In this document: positions 1 through 7,270 of the stretch, piece after piece | Layout: every line of letters starts with the position of its first letter | How positions within the stretch are numbered: position 1 is the first letter of the stretch | NCBI GenBank assembly: GCA_947090385.1 | Contig: CAMUNZ010000003.1 | Location: 1-47,136 of the forward strand | DNA: 47,136 nucleotides | Reading direction: 5' to 3' | Source of the DNA: an uncultured Campylobacter sp. | GTDB taxonomy: Bacteria > Campylobacterota > Campylobacteria > Campylobacterales > Campylobacteraceae | Notes under the pieces: model-generated | What the model was told of the DNA's origin: nothing | What the model saw: the letters and a program-made list of their open reading frames with translations, nothing else | Database searches by the model: none | Translations under genes and position numbers: made by a program

Positions 1-426
1 CATAGCTTGAAGTTCTGCTTCACATGCAAGCTTATTATCTACAAAAGCTTCACCTTTTAATATCCAAATTCTACCGCGATTTTTTATAACTGAAATTTTA
101 TATTCTAATCTATCTCCTGGACGAATTGGTTGACGAAATTTTGCTTTGTCTATGCTCATAAAATATACAACTTTGTTTTTTAAATCTTCTTTATTTTGTG
201 TGCTTTTAAATGCTAAAACTCCGCCTGCTTGCGCCATTCCTTCTATTATCATAACGCCTGGATAAATTGGATGTCCAGGAAAATGGCCTTGAAAAACATT
301 GTCTGAAATTGAAACATTTTTATAAGCTTCTATGCTTTCATTTTCTACCATATTTGTAACTCTATCGATTAATAAAAATGGGTATCTGTGAGGAAGAATT
401 TTTTGAATTTCGTTGATATCTAACAT
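1..426 (-). CDS. fabZ: 3-hydroxyacyl-ACP dehydratase FabZ (3' end cut off by window)
   Basis: Dehydrates 3-hydroxyacyl-ACP to trans-2-enoyl-ACP in type II fatty acid synthesis in the cytoplasm. I translated the minus strand from the ATG at 426. The 142 visible codons are a typical hot-dog-fold FabZ, starting MLDINEIQKILPHRYPFLLI. The catalytic segment FQGHFPGHPIYPGVMIIEG carries the catalytic His48 and Glu62. The family is about 145-150 residues long, so only a few C-terminal codons are missing beyond base 1. An A-rich Shine-Dalgarno-like AAAGGAAAA lies just upstream of the ATG. lpxA commonly follows fabZ in this group, but that side is outside the window. Confidence 0.95.
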   Translation of the reverse strand, partial: MLDINEIQKILPHRYPFLLIDRVTNMVENESIEAYKNVSISDNVFQGHFPGHPIYPGVMIIEGMAQAGGVLAFKSTQNKEDLKNKVVYFMSIDKAKFRQPIRPGDRLEYKISVIKNRGRIWILKGEAFVDNKLACEAELQAM

Positions 427-483
427 ATATTTTCCTTTAAAAATTTTAAAAAACTTGCTATTTTATCAAAAACTTACTAAAAA

Positions 484-1524
484 TTATTTTATAATTTCTT
501 TAAAATCTTCGTAAATTTTACTATCTCCTGAGATTTCATAAGCGCCTAAATTCAATTTTTCTACTATTACAATCGGCTCTAAACTGTATTTAAAACATAT
601 TTTTTCACGAAAATTTATTTCATCGTCAATACTTAGTGGATTTTTTAAAAATTCATCAAAATTATCAAATTTAAAACCAGAAATTTCTTGAAATTTCTCG
701 AAATCTAAAATTTTTATTTGCGAATTTTCAAAAATTTTATTTTCTATTTTTTCAATTTTGCATTTTATTTTTCTGTTTATTTGAGAATAAAAAATTATAT
801 GCGATTTTATTGGATTTTTTTCAAATTTTACCAAACACCAAAGCAATCTGTAATTTAAAATTTTTTCTTTTTTTATCTGCAAATTTTGTAAATTTGTTGT
901 TGAAATTTGAGAGTAAATTTTGATTCTTTCTTCGATTGAATTTGGTAAAATTTGTCTATTTAATGGGCTAAAAAACTCACTTTTAAACTCTTTTGAGTTT
1001 GCTGCGTAAATGCAACCGCAGTAATTTTGATGATAAAGTTTATCTTTTTTAGCAAGTTCAAATTGAAATTTCGTTCCATTGTTTTTGCGAAAATCTGGCG
1101 CTACGAAATTTATATCGCTATCTTTGCAAATTTTTTCTAAAGCTTCGGTTAATTGCGAATGAGATTTTTTAGGCGACATAAAAAGCGTAGATGTGATAGT
1201 TTTTTCACCAATTTTTTTTGCAAGTTGCAAAGTGGCGTTTAATCGATTTTCAAAACAAATCAAACATCTTTTTCCGCATTCTGGTTCATTTTTTAAATTT
1301 TTTGTTTTTTTAAGCCAAGATTCTAAATCATAATTACCTTTTATAAGCGGAATTTCGAGTTCTTCGCAACTGCGTTTTACATCTATATAACGAAGCTCAA
1401 ATTCTTCTTTTGGATGGATATTTGGATTATAAAAAAATCCTATAATTTTTTCTTGTGGATATAATTCTTTAAGTTTTCTTAAAAAATAATGTGAATCTAC
1501 GCTACAACAAATTTGTACCAACAA
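484..1524 (-). CDS. queH: Epoxyqueuosine reductase QueH
   Basis: QueH (former DUF208) reduces epoxyqueuosine to queuosine in tRNA, the last step of Q synthesis, in the cytoplasm. The sequence shows the family's iron and Fe-S ligands: an N-terminal Cys-Cys pair at residues 6-7, CGKRCLIC with Cys83, Cys87 and Cys90, and NYCGC with Cys169 and Cys171. Residues about 190-346 form a Lys/Phe-rich extension beyond the core domain whose role I cannot assign. The start is a TTG codon at 1524, 7 nt after an AAGGG ribosome-binding site; a second TTG follows at once and no ATG suits. It is co-oriented with fabZ, 57 bp apart. Confidence 0.9.
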   Translation of the reverse strand: MLVQICCSVDSHYFLRKLKELYPQEKIIGFFYNPNIHPKEEFELRYIDVKRSCEELEIPLIKGNYDLESWLKKTKNLKNEPECGKRCLICFENRLNATLQLAKKIGEKTITSTLFMSPKKSHSQLTEALEKICKDSDINFVAPDFRKNNGTKFQFELAKKDKLYHQNYCGCIYAANSKEFKSEFFSPLNRQILPNSIEERIKIYSQISTTNLQNLQIKKEKILNYRLLWCLVKFEKNPIKSHIIFYSQINRKIKCKIEKIENKIFENSQIKILDFEKFQEISGFKFDNFDEFLKNPLSIDDEINFREKICFKYSLEPIVIVEKLNLGAYEISGDSKIYEDFKEIIK

Positions 1525-1631
1525 ATTTTTACCCTTAAGTATTTTTTTAACATTAAAATAATTTAAAGTTTTTAAAAATTACGAAATCAAAATTTTTAAG
1601 CTATAATATTTTAAGAGTTAGCTTTTAAATT

Positions 1632-1663
1632 AAATTCTGCGGATTTGAAAATCCACAGAATTT
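1632..1663 (-). terminator. Hairpin terminator behind the first binding-protein gene
   Basis: Long stem of about 15 bp (AAATTCTG-C-GGATTT against AAATCC-A-CAGAATTT). The single mismatch becomes a G-U pair when transcribed from the minus strand, which points to service of the minus-strand gene ending at 1673. No other gene end lies nearby. Confidence 0.7.
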
Positions 1664-1672
1664 TGTTTTTGA

Positions 1673-2452
1673 TTAATATTTTATTCCATAATCAGCAAGA
1701 ATTCTTTTTATAGTTCCATCTGCTTTCATTTCTAAGATCGCCGTATTTACTTTAGAGATTAATTCTGGATCAAAACCTTTAAAAAATGCTATTCCGCTTT
1801 CTGTCGGATTTGGATCTATATGAATGATATGAAGTTTTTTACCTGTATCTAAATCTTCCAAGAATTTTAAAGATCTTTTATCTAAATCACTTAAAAATTC
1901 AAATCTGTTGTCAAGAGCGATAGAAAGTCCAGCGGTATCTACTATCATAGCAGCACTTTTTCCTGATTTTACTTGAATTATTGCATTTACTATTGAGTTA
2001 TTTGCGATTATTTGGCTAGCACCTAATTTTTTTGCATAATCTGCTTGTGTCGAATCTTGATTTATTACGGCGACTTTTTTACCAGCTATATCATTTGCAG
2101 TGTTTACATCATCATTTCCTTCTGCAACCAATATAAAATTTCCATCAGCAAAATATCCTCTTGACATATCAAAAAGAGACTTTCTTTCGTCTGTTATTGT
2201 TATGTTTGAGATAGCCATATCTATAGTCTTTTGTTGCAAACTAGATCTTAGTTGAGAAAAATCCATACCAACTATTTCGTATTCGAAGCCGGCTCTTTTC
2301 GAAATTTCCCTTATTAAAGCCATATCAACGCCTTCAAATCCTTTTTCTGAGACATATTCAAATGGTGGATAGTCAGGACTAGTTCCAACTTTGTAAACTT
2401 TTGCATTAACAAAAACTAGCAACATTACTAAACAAATAAAAATTTTTTTCAT
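1673..2452 (-). CDS. Periplasmic amino-acid-type solute-binding protein (SBP_bac_3)
   Basis: Binding component of a polar amino acid type ABC importer, acting in the periplasm. It has a cleavable signal peptide (MKKIFICLVMLLVFVNA) and no lipobox cysteine. The mature N-terminus runs into the family-3 pattern KVGTSPDYPPFEYV, followed by GFEGVDMALIREI, ISNITITDERK and the lobe-two segment KVAVINQDSTQADYAKKL. The 259-residue length is normal. It lies in tandem with a second binding protein of the same family at 2618-3391, 165 bp apart. No permease or ATPase gene is adjacent, so the substrate and transporter partners are unknown. Confidence 0.88.
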   Translation of the reverse strand: MKKIFICLVMLLVFVNAKVYKVGTSPDYPPFEYVSEKGFEGVDMALIREISKRAGFEYEIVGMDFSQLRSSLQQKTIDMAISNITITDERKSLFDMSRGYFADGNFILVAEGNDDVNTANDIAGKKVAVINQDSTQADYAKKLGASQIIANNSIVNAIIQVKSGKSAAMIVDTAGLSIALDNRFEFLSDLDKRSLKFLEDLDTGKKLHIIHIDPNPTESGIAFFKGFDPELISKVNTAILEMKADGTIKRILADYGIKY

Positions 2453-2617
2453 TGCATCTTCCTTTAACTAATGTTTGTGTTATTTTATCAATTTTTTCTT
2501 TGTATTATGTAAAAATTTCTCAAAAAATATAAAAATTTTTTAGAAATTTGCAAAAAAATATTATAAATTTTCGCCTTTTTCTTAAACAATATATCAAAAA
2601 TACAAAAATTTAATTTT

Positions 2618-3391
2618 TCATTGCATCATTGTTTCTAATAAAAGTTGGCTTTTTATTCCATCATTTTCTATATATTTTATAGCTTCATTAATTTTGCTTA
2701 TGAAATTTAATTCAGTACCTTTTTTAAATAAAATTGCAACTCCATCTTCCAACTCTTTTGTTGCTATTAAATTTAAATAAATATCTTTATAGGGTGCTAT
2801 TTTCTTTTCTAATTCTTTTTCGTCAAATCCGAATTGATATCCGTAAATTGCAAGCGGAATGTTTATATTATCGATTATCATCGCATCTACTTTTTTTGTT
2901 TTTAATGCATTTATTACATCAATTACGTTATCAAAAACAACCACTTGATCGCTAAGCTCTTTTGCTAATTTTTCTTGCGTGCTTCCAGCACTTGCAACGG
3001 CGATTTTTTTGCCTTTGAAATCTTCTATCGTTTTTATATCTGATTTATATAATGTGTAAAAACAAGATTTTGATTTATAATAAGCATGGCTAAAATCAAA
3101 TTTTTGCAAACGTTCAGGCGTAATTCCTATATAAGATATCGCAAAATCAATTTTATTTGCGTAAATATCATCAAAAATTTTATTAAAATCAGTATTTACA
3201 ATTTCTATTTTTATATTTGCAGCTTTTGCGATTTCTTTGATTAAATCGACTTCAAAACCAGCCATTTTTCCATTTTGATCTATAAAAGATACTGGCGGAT
3301 AGTTAAAATCCATGCCGACTTTATAAACTTTTCCAAACAGAGGAAAACAACAAATAGCCAATACAAGTAACAACACTTTGAGACTTTTCAT
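2618..3391 (-). CDS. Periplasmic amino-acid-type solute-binding protein (SBP_bac_3), paralogue
   Basis: Same family and fold as the neighbour at 1673-2452. Signal peptide MKSLKVLLLVLAICCFPLFG, then KVYKVGMDFNYPPVSF, AGFEVDLIKEI, ISYIGITPERLQKFDFS and KKIAVASAGSTQEKLAKEL. The shared mature start (KVYKVG) and equal lengths suggest an old tandem duplication, but the ligand-pocket segments differ clearly. The Cys-Cys in the signal sequence is followed by Phe-Pro-Leu, so it is not a convincing lipobox. A short AT-rich gap with no clear terminator separates the two. Substrate is not predictable. Confidence 0.87.
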   Translation of the reverse strand: MKSLKVLLLVLAICCFPLFGKVYKVGMDFNYPPVSFIDQNGKMAGFEVDLIKEIAKAANIKIEIVNTDFNKIFDDIYANKIDFAISYIGITPERLQKFDFSHAYYKSKSCFYTLYKSDIKTIEDFKGKKIAVASAGSTQEKLAKELSDQVVVFDNVIDVINALKTKKVDAMIIDNINIPLAIYGYQFGFDEKELEKKIAPYKDIYLNLIATKELEDGVAILFKKGTELNFISKINEAIKYIENDGIKSQLLLETMMQ

Positions 3392-3483
3392 TTTTTATCC
3401 TTTAATTGTTATCTAAATTTTTAAAAAAAATAAATTAGAATTTTATCCAAGAAAGCTCAAAAATAAACTTAAAGGAAATTAAA

Positions 3484-3930
3484 TTATTTTAAAATTCCAG
3501 AATTTTTCAATTTAAAACTTCGATCTTTAGCAAAAAATCTTTTATTGTTTATCAAATCATATTTCCAAATCGGAGCGTTTGCTTTAAAATCTTCTACAAA
3601 ATCATTTATAAGTTTTAAAGCAACTTTTCTTTTTGGACTTAAAACTGCGGCTATAAAGCTGCTTTCGTGAATTTTTACATCGCCAATCGAATGAAAAAAT
3701 AAAATTTTTGCATTGTTTTTTTGAGCTTTGTCTTCCCAAGAATTTAGCCATTTTTGCAAAAGCGGTTCATAAATATCAAAACTTAATCCATCTATTTTAG
3801 AATTTTGAGAAATTTCATCGCGAACTACGCCGATAAAATGCACGATAGCACCGAAATTTTGAGTTTTATATTTTTGATAAATTTCACATAAAATTTTTTC
3901 TATATTTAAACCGTTTTGATACAAATTCAT
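3484..3930 (-). CDS. moaE: Molybdopterin synthase catalytic subunit MoaE
   Basis: Large subunit of molybdopterin synthase, which inserts two sulfurs into precursor Z (cPMP) using the MoaD thiocarboxylate, for molybdenum cofactor synthesis. Family features are visible: GAIVHFIGVVRD near the N-terminus, FHSIGDVKIHESS in the middle and the active-site segment KANAPIWKYD near the C-terminus. The 148-residue length is normal. It follows moaD with one base between stop and ATG. The GGAGG that serves as its Shine-Dalgarno is formed by the Gly-Gly codons at the end of moaD, so the two are probably translationally coupled. Confidence 0.93.
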   Translation of the reverse strand: MNLYQNGLNIEKILCEIYQKYKTQNFGAIVHFIGVVRDEISQNSKIDGLSFDIYEPLLQKWLNSWEDKAQKNNAKILFFHSIGDVKIHESSFIAAVLSPKRKVALKLINDFVEDFKANAPIWKYDLINNKRFFAKDRSFKLKNSGILK

Positions 3931-3931
3931 T

Positions 3932-4153
3932 TTATCCTCCGCAAACTGGTGGCAAAATAGCGATTATATCGCCGTTTTTTAAAGAAAAATTTGGATCTGA
4001 TACAATTTCATCGTTTACCGATACGGCGCAAATTTCTAGCCAATCTTTTAAACTTTCATCTTGTTTTAAAATTACGCTTAAATCTTTTAAATTTTTTATA
4101 TCAAGTTCTAAATCAGATCTTGTTATCGGTCCTAAAAATTTGATTTTTACCAT
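3932..4153 (-). CDS. moaD: Molybdopterin synthase sulfur carrier subunit MoaD
   Basis: Small ubiquitin-like sulfur carrier of molybdopterin synthase. It is 73 residues long and ends in the diagnostic Gly-Gly (ILPPVCGG), whose C-terminus is adenylated by MoeB-type enzymes and thiocarboxylated. The beta-grasp pattern VKIKFLGPITR and NDEIVSDPNFSLKNGDIIAI is typical. It is transcribed divergently from nspC and directly upstream of moaE. Confidence 0.94.
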   Translation of the reverse strand: MVKIKFLGPITRSDLELDIKNLKDLSVILKQDESLKDWLEICAVSVNDEIVSDPNFSLKNGDIIAILPPVCGG

Positions 4154-4197
4154 AGTTTTTCCTTTAAAAATTTATAGCAATAATAGCAAAAATTTTT

Positions 4198-4203
4198 TAT
4201 AAT
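4198..4203 (+). promoter_or_regulatory. Probable -10 box for nspC
   Basis: TATAAT preceded by a T-rich run (TTTTTT), the usual housekeeping promoter look in Campylobacter, 25 bp upstream of the nspC ATG and within the moaD/nspC divergent gap. Confidence 0.5.
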
Positions 4204-4228
4204 ATTTTCAAAAATTTTAAGGATTTAT

Positions 4229-5362
4229 ATGAAAATAAATGAAATTTCAACGCCCGTTTATGTTTTAGAAGAAGAAAAATTAGAAAAAAATTTGCAAATT
4301 TTATCTCGTGTGGCAAAAAAAAGTGGGGTAAAAATTTTTTGTGCTTTAAAAGGTTTTGCTTTTTCTCCTGTTTTAAAAAGAGTTGATGAAATTTTAGATG
4401 GCGCCACAACTAGCGGATTGATTGAAGCAAAATATGCAAAAGAGTATTTTAAAAATGGCGAAATTTGCACTTATTCTCCAGCTTATAAAGATAATGAAAT
4501 TGATGAAATTTTAGAAATTTCTGATCATATTATTTTTAATAGCTTTTTTCAACTTGAAAAATTTCGCCAAAAATGGATAAAAAGTGGGAAAAAAATCGGA
4601 CTTCGCATAAATCCGCAAACTAGTTTTGCTCCGATTGAACTTTATAATCCTTGCGGAAAATTTTCCCGTCTTGGGATCACAAAAGAGAATTTTATTGGCG
4701 ATTTAAATGGAGTTAGTGGGTTTCATTGTCACGCTCTTTGTGAAGAAAGTAGTGAAAATTTAGAAATTGTTATAAAAGAAGTTGAAAAGCAATTCGGTGA
4801 GTTTTTGCCAAAAATGGAATGGATGAATTTTGGTGGAGGGCATCATATCACAAAAGATGGCTACAATGTTGAACTTTTGATAAAACTTTTAAAAGATTTT
4901 TCCAAAAAATGGAATTTGCAAGTTTTTATAGAACCAGGTGAAGCTGTCGGTTGGGAAAGCGGTTTTTTGGTGACGGAAATTTTAGATATTGTCGAAAATG
5001 GCGTAAAAACTTGCATTATAGATGCGTCTGCTGAATGTCATATGCCAGATACTCTTGCTATGCCTTATCGTCCAAAAATTCGCACTGAATGCAAAAATGG
5101 AGATTTTGCTTATAGATTTGGTGGAGCAACTTGTTTGGCTGGCGATATCGTCGCTGGCGAGACTGACGATGAAATTTATAAATTTAAAAATGAGCTAAAA
5201 GTTGGCGATAGGATAATTTTTGAAGATCAAATTCATTATACGATTGTAAAAAATACAACTTTTAACGGTGTTAAATTGCCAGATTTTGGCGTTATGAATA
5301 AAAATGGAGATATTAAAATAGTGAAAAAATTTGGATACGAGGATTATAAAAGGAGAAATTAA
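4229..5362 (+). CDS. nspC: Carboxynorspermidine/carboxyspermidine decarboxylase NspC
   Basis: PLP-dependent decarboxylase that makes spermidine (or norspermidine) from the carboxy form, the last step of the alternative polyamine pathway used by Campylobacterota. It is a fold-III enzyme related to LysA. The PLP lysine lies in KIFCALKGFAF, the phosphate-binding segment in MNFGGGHH, and the substrate-side motif in ASAECHMPDTL. The family HALCEESSE segment is also present. The 377-residue length is normal. The ATG follows an AAGGA site. Its partner dehydrogenase (CASDH) is not in the window. The next gene starts on its stop codon. Confidence 0.93.
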   Translation: MKINEISTPVYVLEEEKLEKNLQILSRVAKKSGVKIFCALKGFAFSPVLKRVDEILDGATTSGLIEAKYAKEYFKNGEICTYSPAYKDNEIDEILEISDHIIFNSFFQLEKFRQKWIKSGKKIGLRINPQTSFAPIELYNPCGKFSRLGITKENFIGDLNGVSGFHCHALCEESSENLEIVIKEVEKQFGEFLPKMEWMNFGGGHHITKDGYNVELLIKLLKDFSKKWNLQVFIEPGEAVGWESGFLVTEILDIVENGVKTCIIDASAECHMPDTLAMPYRPKIRTECKNGDFAYRFGGATCLAGDIVAGETDDEIYKFKNELKVGDRIIFEDQIHYTIVKNTTFNGVKLPDFGVMNKNGDIKIVKKFGYEDYKRRN

Positions 5363-5700
5363 TGAGATTAAAAACAAAAATTTGGATTGAAAACGAAAAT
5401 AAAAATTTGATTTTAGGTTCTGGACGATTGCAAATTTTAAAAGATTTGATGAAGACTAACAATATAAAAATCACTGCAAAAAATTTAAACATGAATTATA
5501 GAAAATGTTGGGGAAAAATAAACGATATAAATAAAAATTTCGGCAAAAATTTGATAATTTCAAAAGCCGGTAAATTCGGTGGTGGGACGTATTTGACACA
5601 AGAATGCACAGAAATTTTAACAAAATTTGATATGTTGCAAAAGGATATAAAAGAATTTTCTCAAAAAAGATTTGAAGAAATTTTTCTAAATTTTGATTAG
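5362..5700 (+). CDS. ModE-type winged-helix DNA-binding protein, N-terminal domain only
   Basis: A 112-residue protein resembling the N-terminal DNA-binding domain of the molybdate regulator ModE. LGSGRLQILKDLMKTNNIKI is the first helix region, TAKNLNMNYRKCWGKINDIN the recognition helix, and AGKFGGGTYLT the wing with the ModE-like GG(G/K)-rich turn. The molybdate-binding TOBE/MOP half of ModE is absent, so it cannot sense molybdate in the E. coli manner. The start overlaps the nspC stop (TAATG). The moaDE genes next door on the other strand make a link to molybdenum metabolism plausible but unproven. Confidence 0.8.
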   Translation: MRLKTKIWIENENKNLILGSGRLQILKDLMKTNNIKITAKNLNMNYRKCWGKINDINKNFGKNLIISKAGKFGGGTYLTQECTEILTKFDMLQKDIKEFSQKRFEEIFLNFD

Positions 5701-5728
5701 ATTTAAGAATAATTTCAAGAAAAAAAGA

Positions 5729-5734
5729 TACAAT
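5729..5734 (+). promoter_or_regulatory. Probable -10 box of the tRNA cluster
   Basis: TACAAT after a purine/A-rich run, 17 bp upstream of the first base of tRNA-Val, in the only gap before the three co-oriented tRNAs. Confidence 0.5.
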
Positions 5735-5751
5735 CCTAATCCTTATTATTT

Positions 5752-5827
5752 GGTCGCTTAGCTCAGTTGGTAGAGCGCCACCCTTACAAGGTGGATGTCA
5801 AAAGTTCGAGTCTTTTAGTGACCACCA
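5752..5827 (+). tRNA. tRNA-Val (anticodon UAC)
   Basis: Full cloverleaf of 76 nt. The acceptor GGTCGCT pairs with AGTGACC (one G-U), the anticodon stem CCACC/GGTGG flanks loop CTTACAA (anticodon TAC), and the T arm is AAAAG-TTCGAGT-CTTTT. Discriminator A and encoded CCA follow. Confidence 0.97.
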
Positions 5828-5836
5828 TTTTACGGT

Positions 5837-5913
5837 GCGACGGTAGTTCAGCTGGTTAGAATGCCGCCCTGTCACGGCGGAGGTCGCGAGTTCGAGCCTC
5901 GTCCGTCGCGCCA
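5837..5913 (+). tRNA. tRNA-Asp (anticodon GUC)
   Basis: 77-nt cloverleaf. The acceptor GCGACGG pairs exactly with CCGTCGC, the anticodon stem CCGCC/GGCGG flanks loop CTGTCAC (anticodon GTC), and the T arm is GCGAG-TTCGAGC-CTCGT. Discriminator G, the aspartate identity base, and encoded CCA follow. Its GC content stands out strongly against the AT-rich background, as expected for a tRNA. Confidence 0.97.
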
Positions 5914-5916
5914 TGT

Positions 5917-5992
5917 GTCTTGCTAGCTCAGTAGGTAGAGCATCTCCCTTTTAAGGAGGGGGTCGTTGGTTCGAATCCAACGCAGGACACCA
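5917..5992 (+). tRNA. tRNA-Lys (anticodon UUU)
   Basis: 76-nt cloverleaf. The acceptor GTCTTGC pairs with GCAGGAC (one G-U), the anticodon stem TCTCC/GGAGG flanks loop CTTTTAA (anticodon TTT), and the T arm is GTTGG-TTCGAAT-CCAAC. Discriminator A and encoded CCA follow. It is the last of the three-tRNA transcript. The 164 bp after it hold only AT-rich sequence and a weak TCAAGGC/GTCTTGA hairpin that may end the transcript. Confidence 0.97.
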
Positions 5993-6156
5993 TTTTTTAT
6001 TATCTTTTAAAGTATTTTATTTTTTATTTAGTTTTTTTTAATGTCAAGGCTAAAGGTCTTGATAATTTTTGACTACATTTTCTTACTATTTTTAAAATTT
6101 TTTAAAGATTTTTGCTAAAATTCTGCTTTTATAATTTACAAAATTTGGAGTTTTTC

Positions 6157-6288
6157 ATGCTGTATTTGATTAAAGATTTTTGTATGACCATATTTAGTCT
6201 TTGTGCTTTTTGGTTTTTGTTTGTTTGTGGTTTTAAGACGGTTTATTATTATTACAAATTAAAAAGCGGTTGGATCTATGATTTTTAG
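6157..6288 (+). CDS. Small hydrophobic protein, function unknown (43 aa)
   Basis: Short open frame starting at an ATG with a GGAG site 6 nt upstream. The product is dominated by one hydrophobic, aromatic-rich stretch (residues about 8-27) followed by KTVYYYYKLKSGW, so it would be a single-pass membrane peptide with its basic tail in the cytoplasm. It is 5 bp upstream of another membrane protein gene, and the two may be one transcript. I do not recognise a family. It lies in the least conserved patch of the window, so it could also be a remnant. Confidence 0.45.
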   Translation: MLYLIKDFCMTIFSLCAFWFLFVCGFKTVYYYYKLKSGWIYDF

Positions 6289-6293
6289 TTTTT

Positions 6294-6566
6294 ATGAATC
6301 TTGAGTATAATTTTTTGTTTAATATTGCAGTATTTTGTACTGCAACGGCGTTTGCATATTTTGTAAGCATAATTTTTATGATAATTTTAGATTTTGTTTT
6401 TGTATGCTTTTGTTTTTTACCTATGAAAATTTTGTATATTTATATGAAAAATTTCAAAATTTCCACAAGGTTGGGATTTTTAGGATTTTATCCTGTTTTT
6501 ATAGTTTTGTTTTACGTGATTGTTGGAGTTTTATATTTTTGCTTTTGTTTAGAAAAATCGAGATGA
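6294..6566 (+). CDS. Small integral membrane protein, function unknown (90 aa)
   Basis: Predicted from the ATG at 6294. The product is almost all hydrophobic, with about three membrane spans: residues 8-28, 29-46 and 65-86. A short basic loop (KNFKISTRLGF) lies between the second and third. The start has no strong Shine-Dalgarno, so coupling to the upstream small gene is likely. Its stop overlaps the ATG of the decayed J-domain gene (ATGA), which suggests the three were one operon. No recognised family. Confidence 0.5.
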   Translation: MNLEYNFLFNIAVFCTATAFAYFVSIIFMIILDFVFVCFCFLPMKILYIYMKNFKISTRLGFLGFYPVFIVLFYVIVGVLYFCFCLEKSR

Positions 6567-6921
6567 TTTTGTATTTGCGAATTTTTAACTATTTCGAAAC
6601 TATGCAAAAGTATAAAGAAATCAAGGAGAAATCTGAAAAAATACGACAAAAACAGCGTGAAGAGTATGAACGATAAGAAGAATAAAAACGAAACAAAGAA
6701 AGACAAAATCAAACATTAAATTTTGCTTGTAGGATTTTTGATATCAATGATATAAACAAAAATTACGCAAGACGAACTAAAACGCAAATATCACAGACTT
6801 GCTAAATTTTCATCCAGATTTGCACAACAAAAACAAAGAAGAAATGACAAATAAAATGCAACAAATAAATACGGCTTATGAGTATTTGAGAAATTATATA
6901 AGCATAAAGGCAAAATCTTAA
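6563..6921 (+). pseudogene. Decayed J-domain (DnaJ-like) protein gene
   Basis: J-domain proteins stimulate DnaK-type chaperones through their HPD motif. Here the frame opens with a charged helix (MQKYKEIKEKSEKIRQKQRE) and meets two in-frame TAA codons near 6674 and 6683. It resumes as RIFDINDINKNY, then needs a shift of one base near 6765 to read TQDELKRKYHRLAK. A second shift in the T run at 6807-6810 gives HPDLHNKNKEE (HPD at 6811-6819) and TAYEYLRNYISIKAKS, stop at 6919-6921. The helix II-HPD-helix III order is clear, so this was a C-terminal J-domain protein. At least two stops and two frameshifts make sequencing error alone unlikely. Confidence 0.75.
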
Positions 6922-6937
6922 ATTTTGCCTTTATGCT
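6901..6937. terminator. Bidirectional terminator between the J-domain remnant and the lipoprotein genes
   Basis: Perfect 16-bp inverted repeat (AGCATAAAGGCAAAAT with its complement) around a 5-nt loop. The left arm overlaps the last codons of the J-domain remnant, and the right arm touches the stop codon of the minus-strand lipoprotein gene. The convergent layout suggests it ends transcription from both sides. Confidence 0.75.
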
Positions 6938-7260
6938 TATATTACGATGCGTAATTTTACAGGAATTCCAGCTGCTTTTAAACAATCAATTTCAAACAAC
7001 CCAACTTCATTTTCAAATGTTATGTTTGCTAGGGCGTCTGCTTTTTCGCCATTTACTTTTGCATTCATAAGCGCTGCTTTTATAGCTTTATCATGACCTG
7101 TTTTTGATATGCTATCTGGACAAAATTCACCTGAAACATAATGAGTATTTTTTGGAGTAAATTTATTTGTTGAAATCAAAGAGTAATTTGCACTATTTAT
7201 TTTATTAGCGCAACCTGTGTAAAAAATCGCAAAAATAGTCAAATATATTATTTTTTTCAT
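6937..7260 (-). CDS. Small lipoprotein, function unknown (107 aa)
   Basis: Lipoprotein signal sequence MKKIIYLTIFAIFYTGC with lipobox TGC at Cys17, so probably lipid-anchored to the inner or outer membrane. The mature part has HYVSGEFCPDSI, then KAIKAALMNAKVNGEKADALAN and a C-terminal CLKAAGIPVKLRIVI. The helix-plus-DALAN stretch and the following beta-like end match its neighbour at 7271-7630, so the two look like tandem paralogues. The general pattern resembles TRL-like small lipoproteins, but I would not name a family. Confidence 0.75.
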   Translation of the reverse strand: MKKIIYLTIFAIFYTGCANKINSANYSLISTNKFTPKNTHYVSGEFCPDSISKTGHDKAIKAALMNAKVNGEKADALANITFENEVGLFEIDCLKAAGIPVKLRIVI

Positions 7261-7270
7261 AATTTTTCCT

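Noticed and set aside
6335..6676. A 113-residue frame that includes the J-domain linker
   Set aside because: Its first 75 codons run in a second frame through the 90-residue membrane gene. The credible start for this frame is the ATG at 6563, coupled by ATGA.
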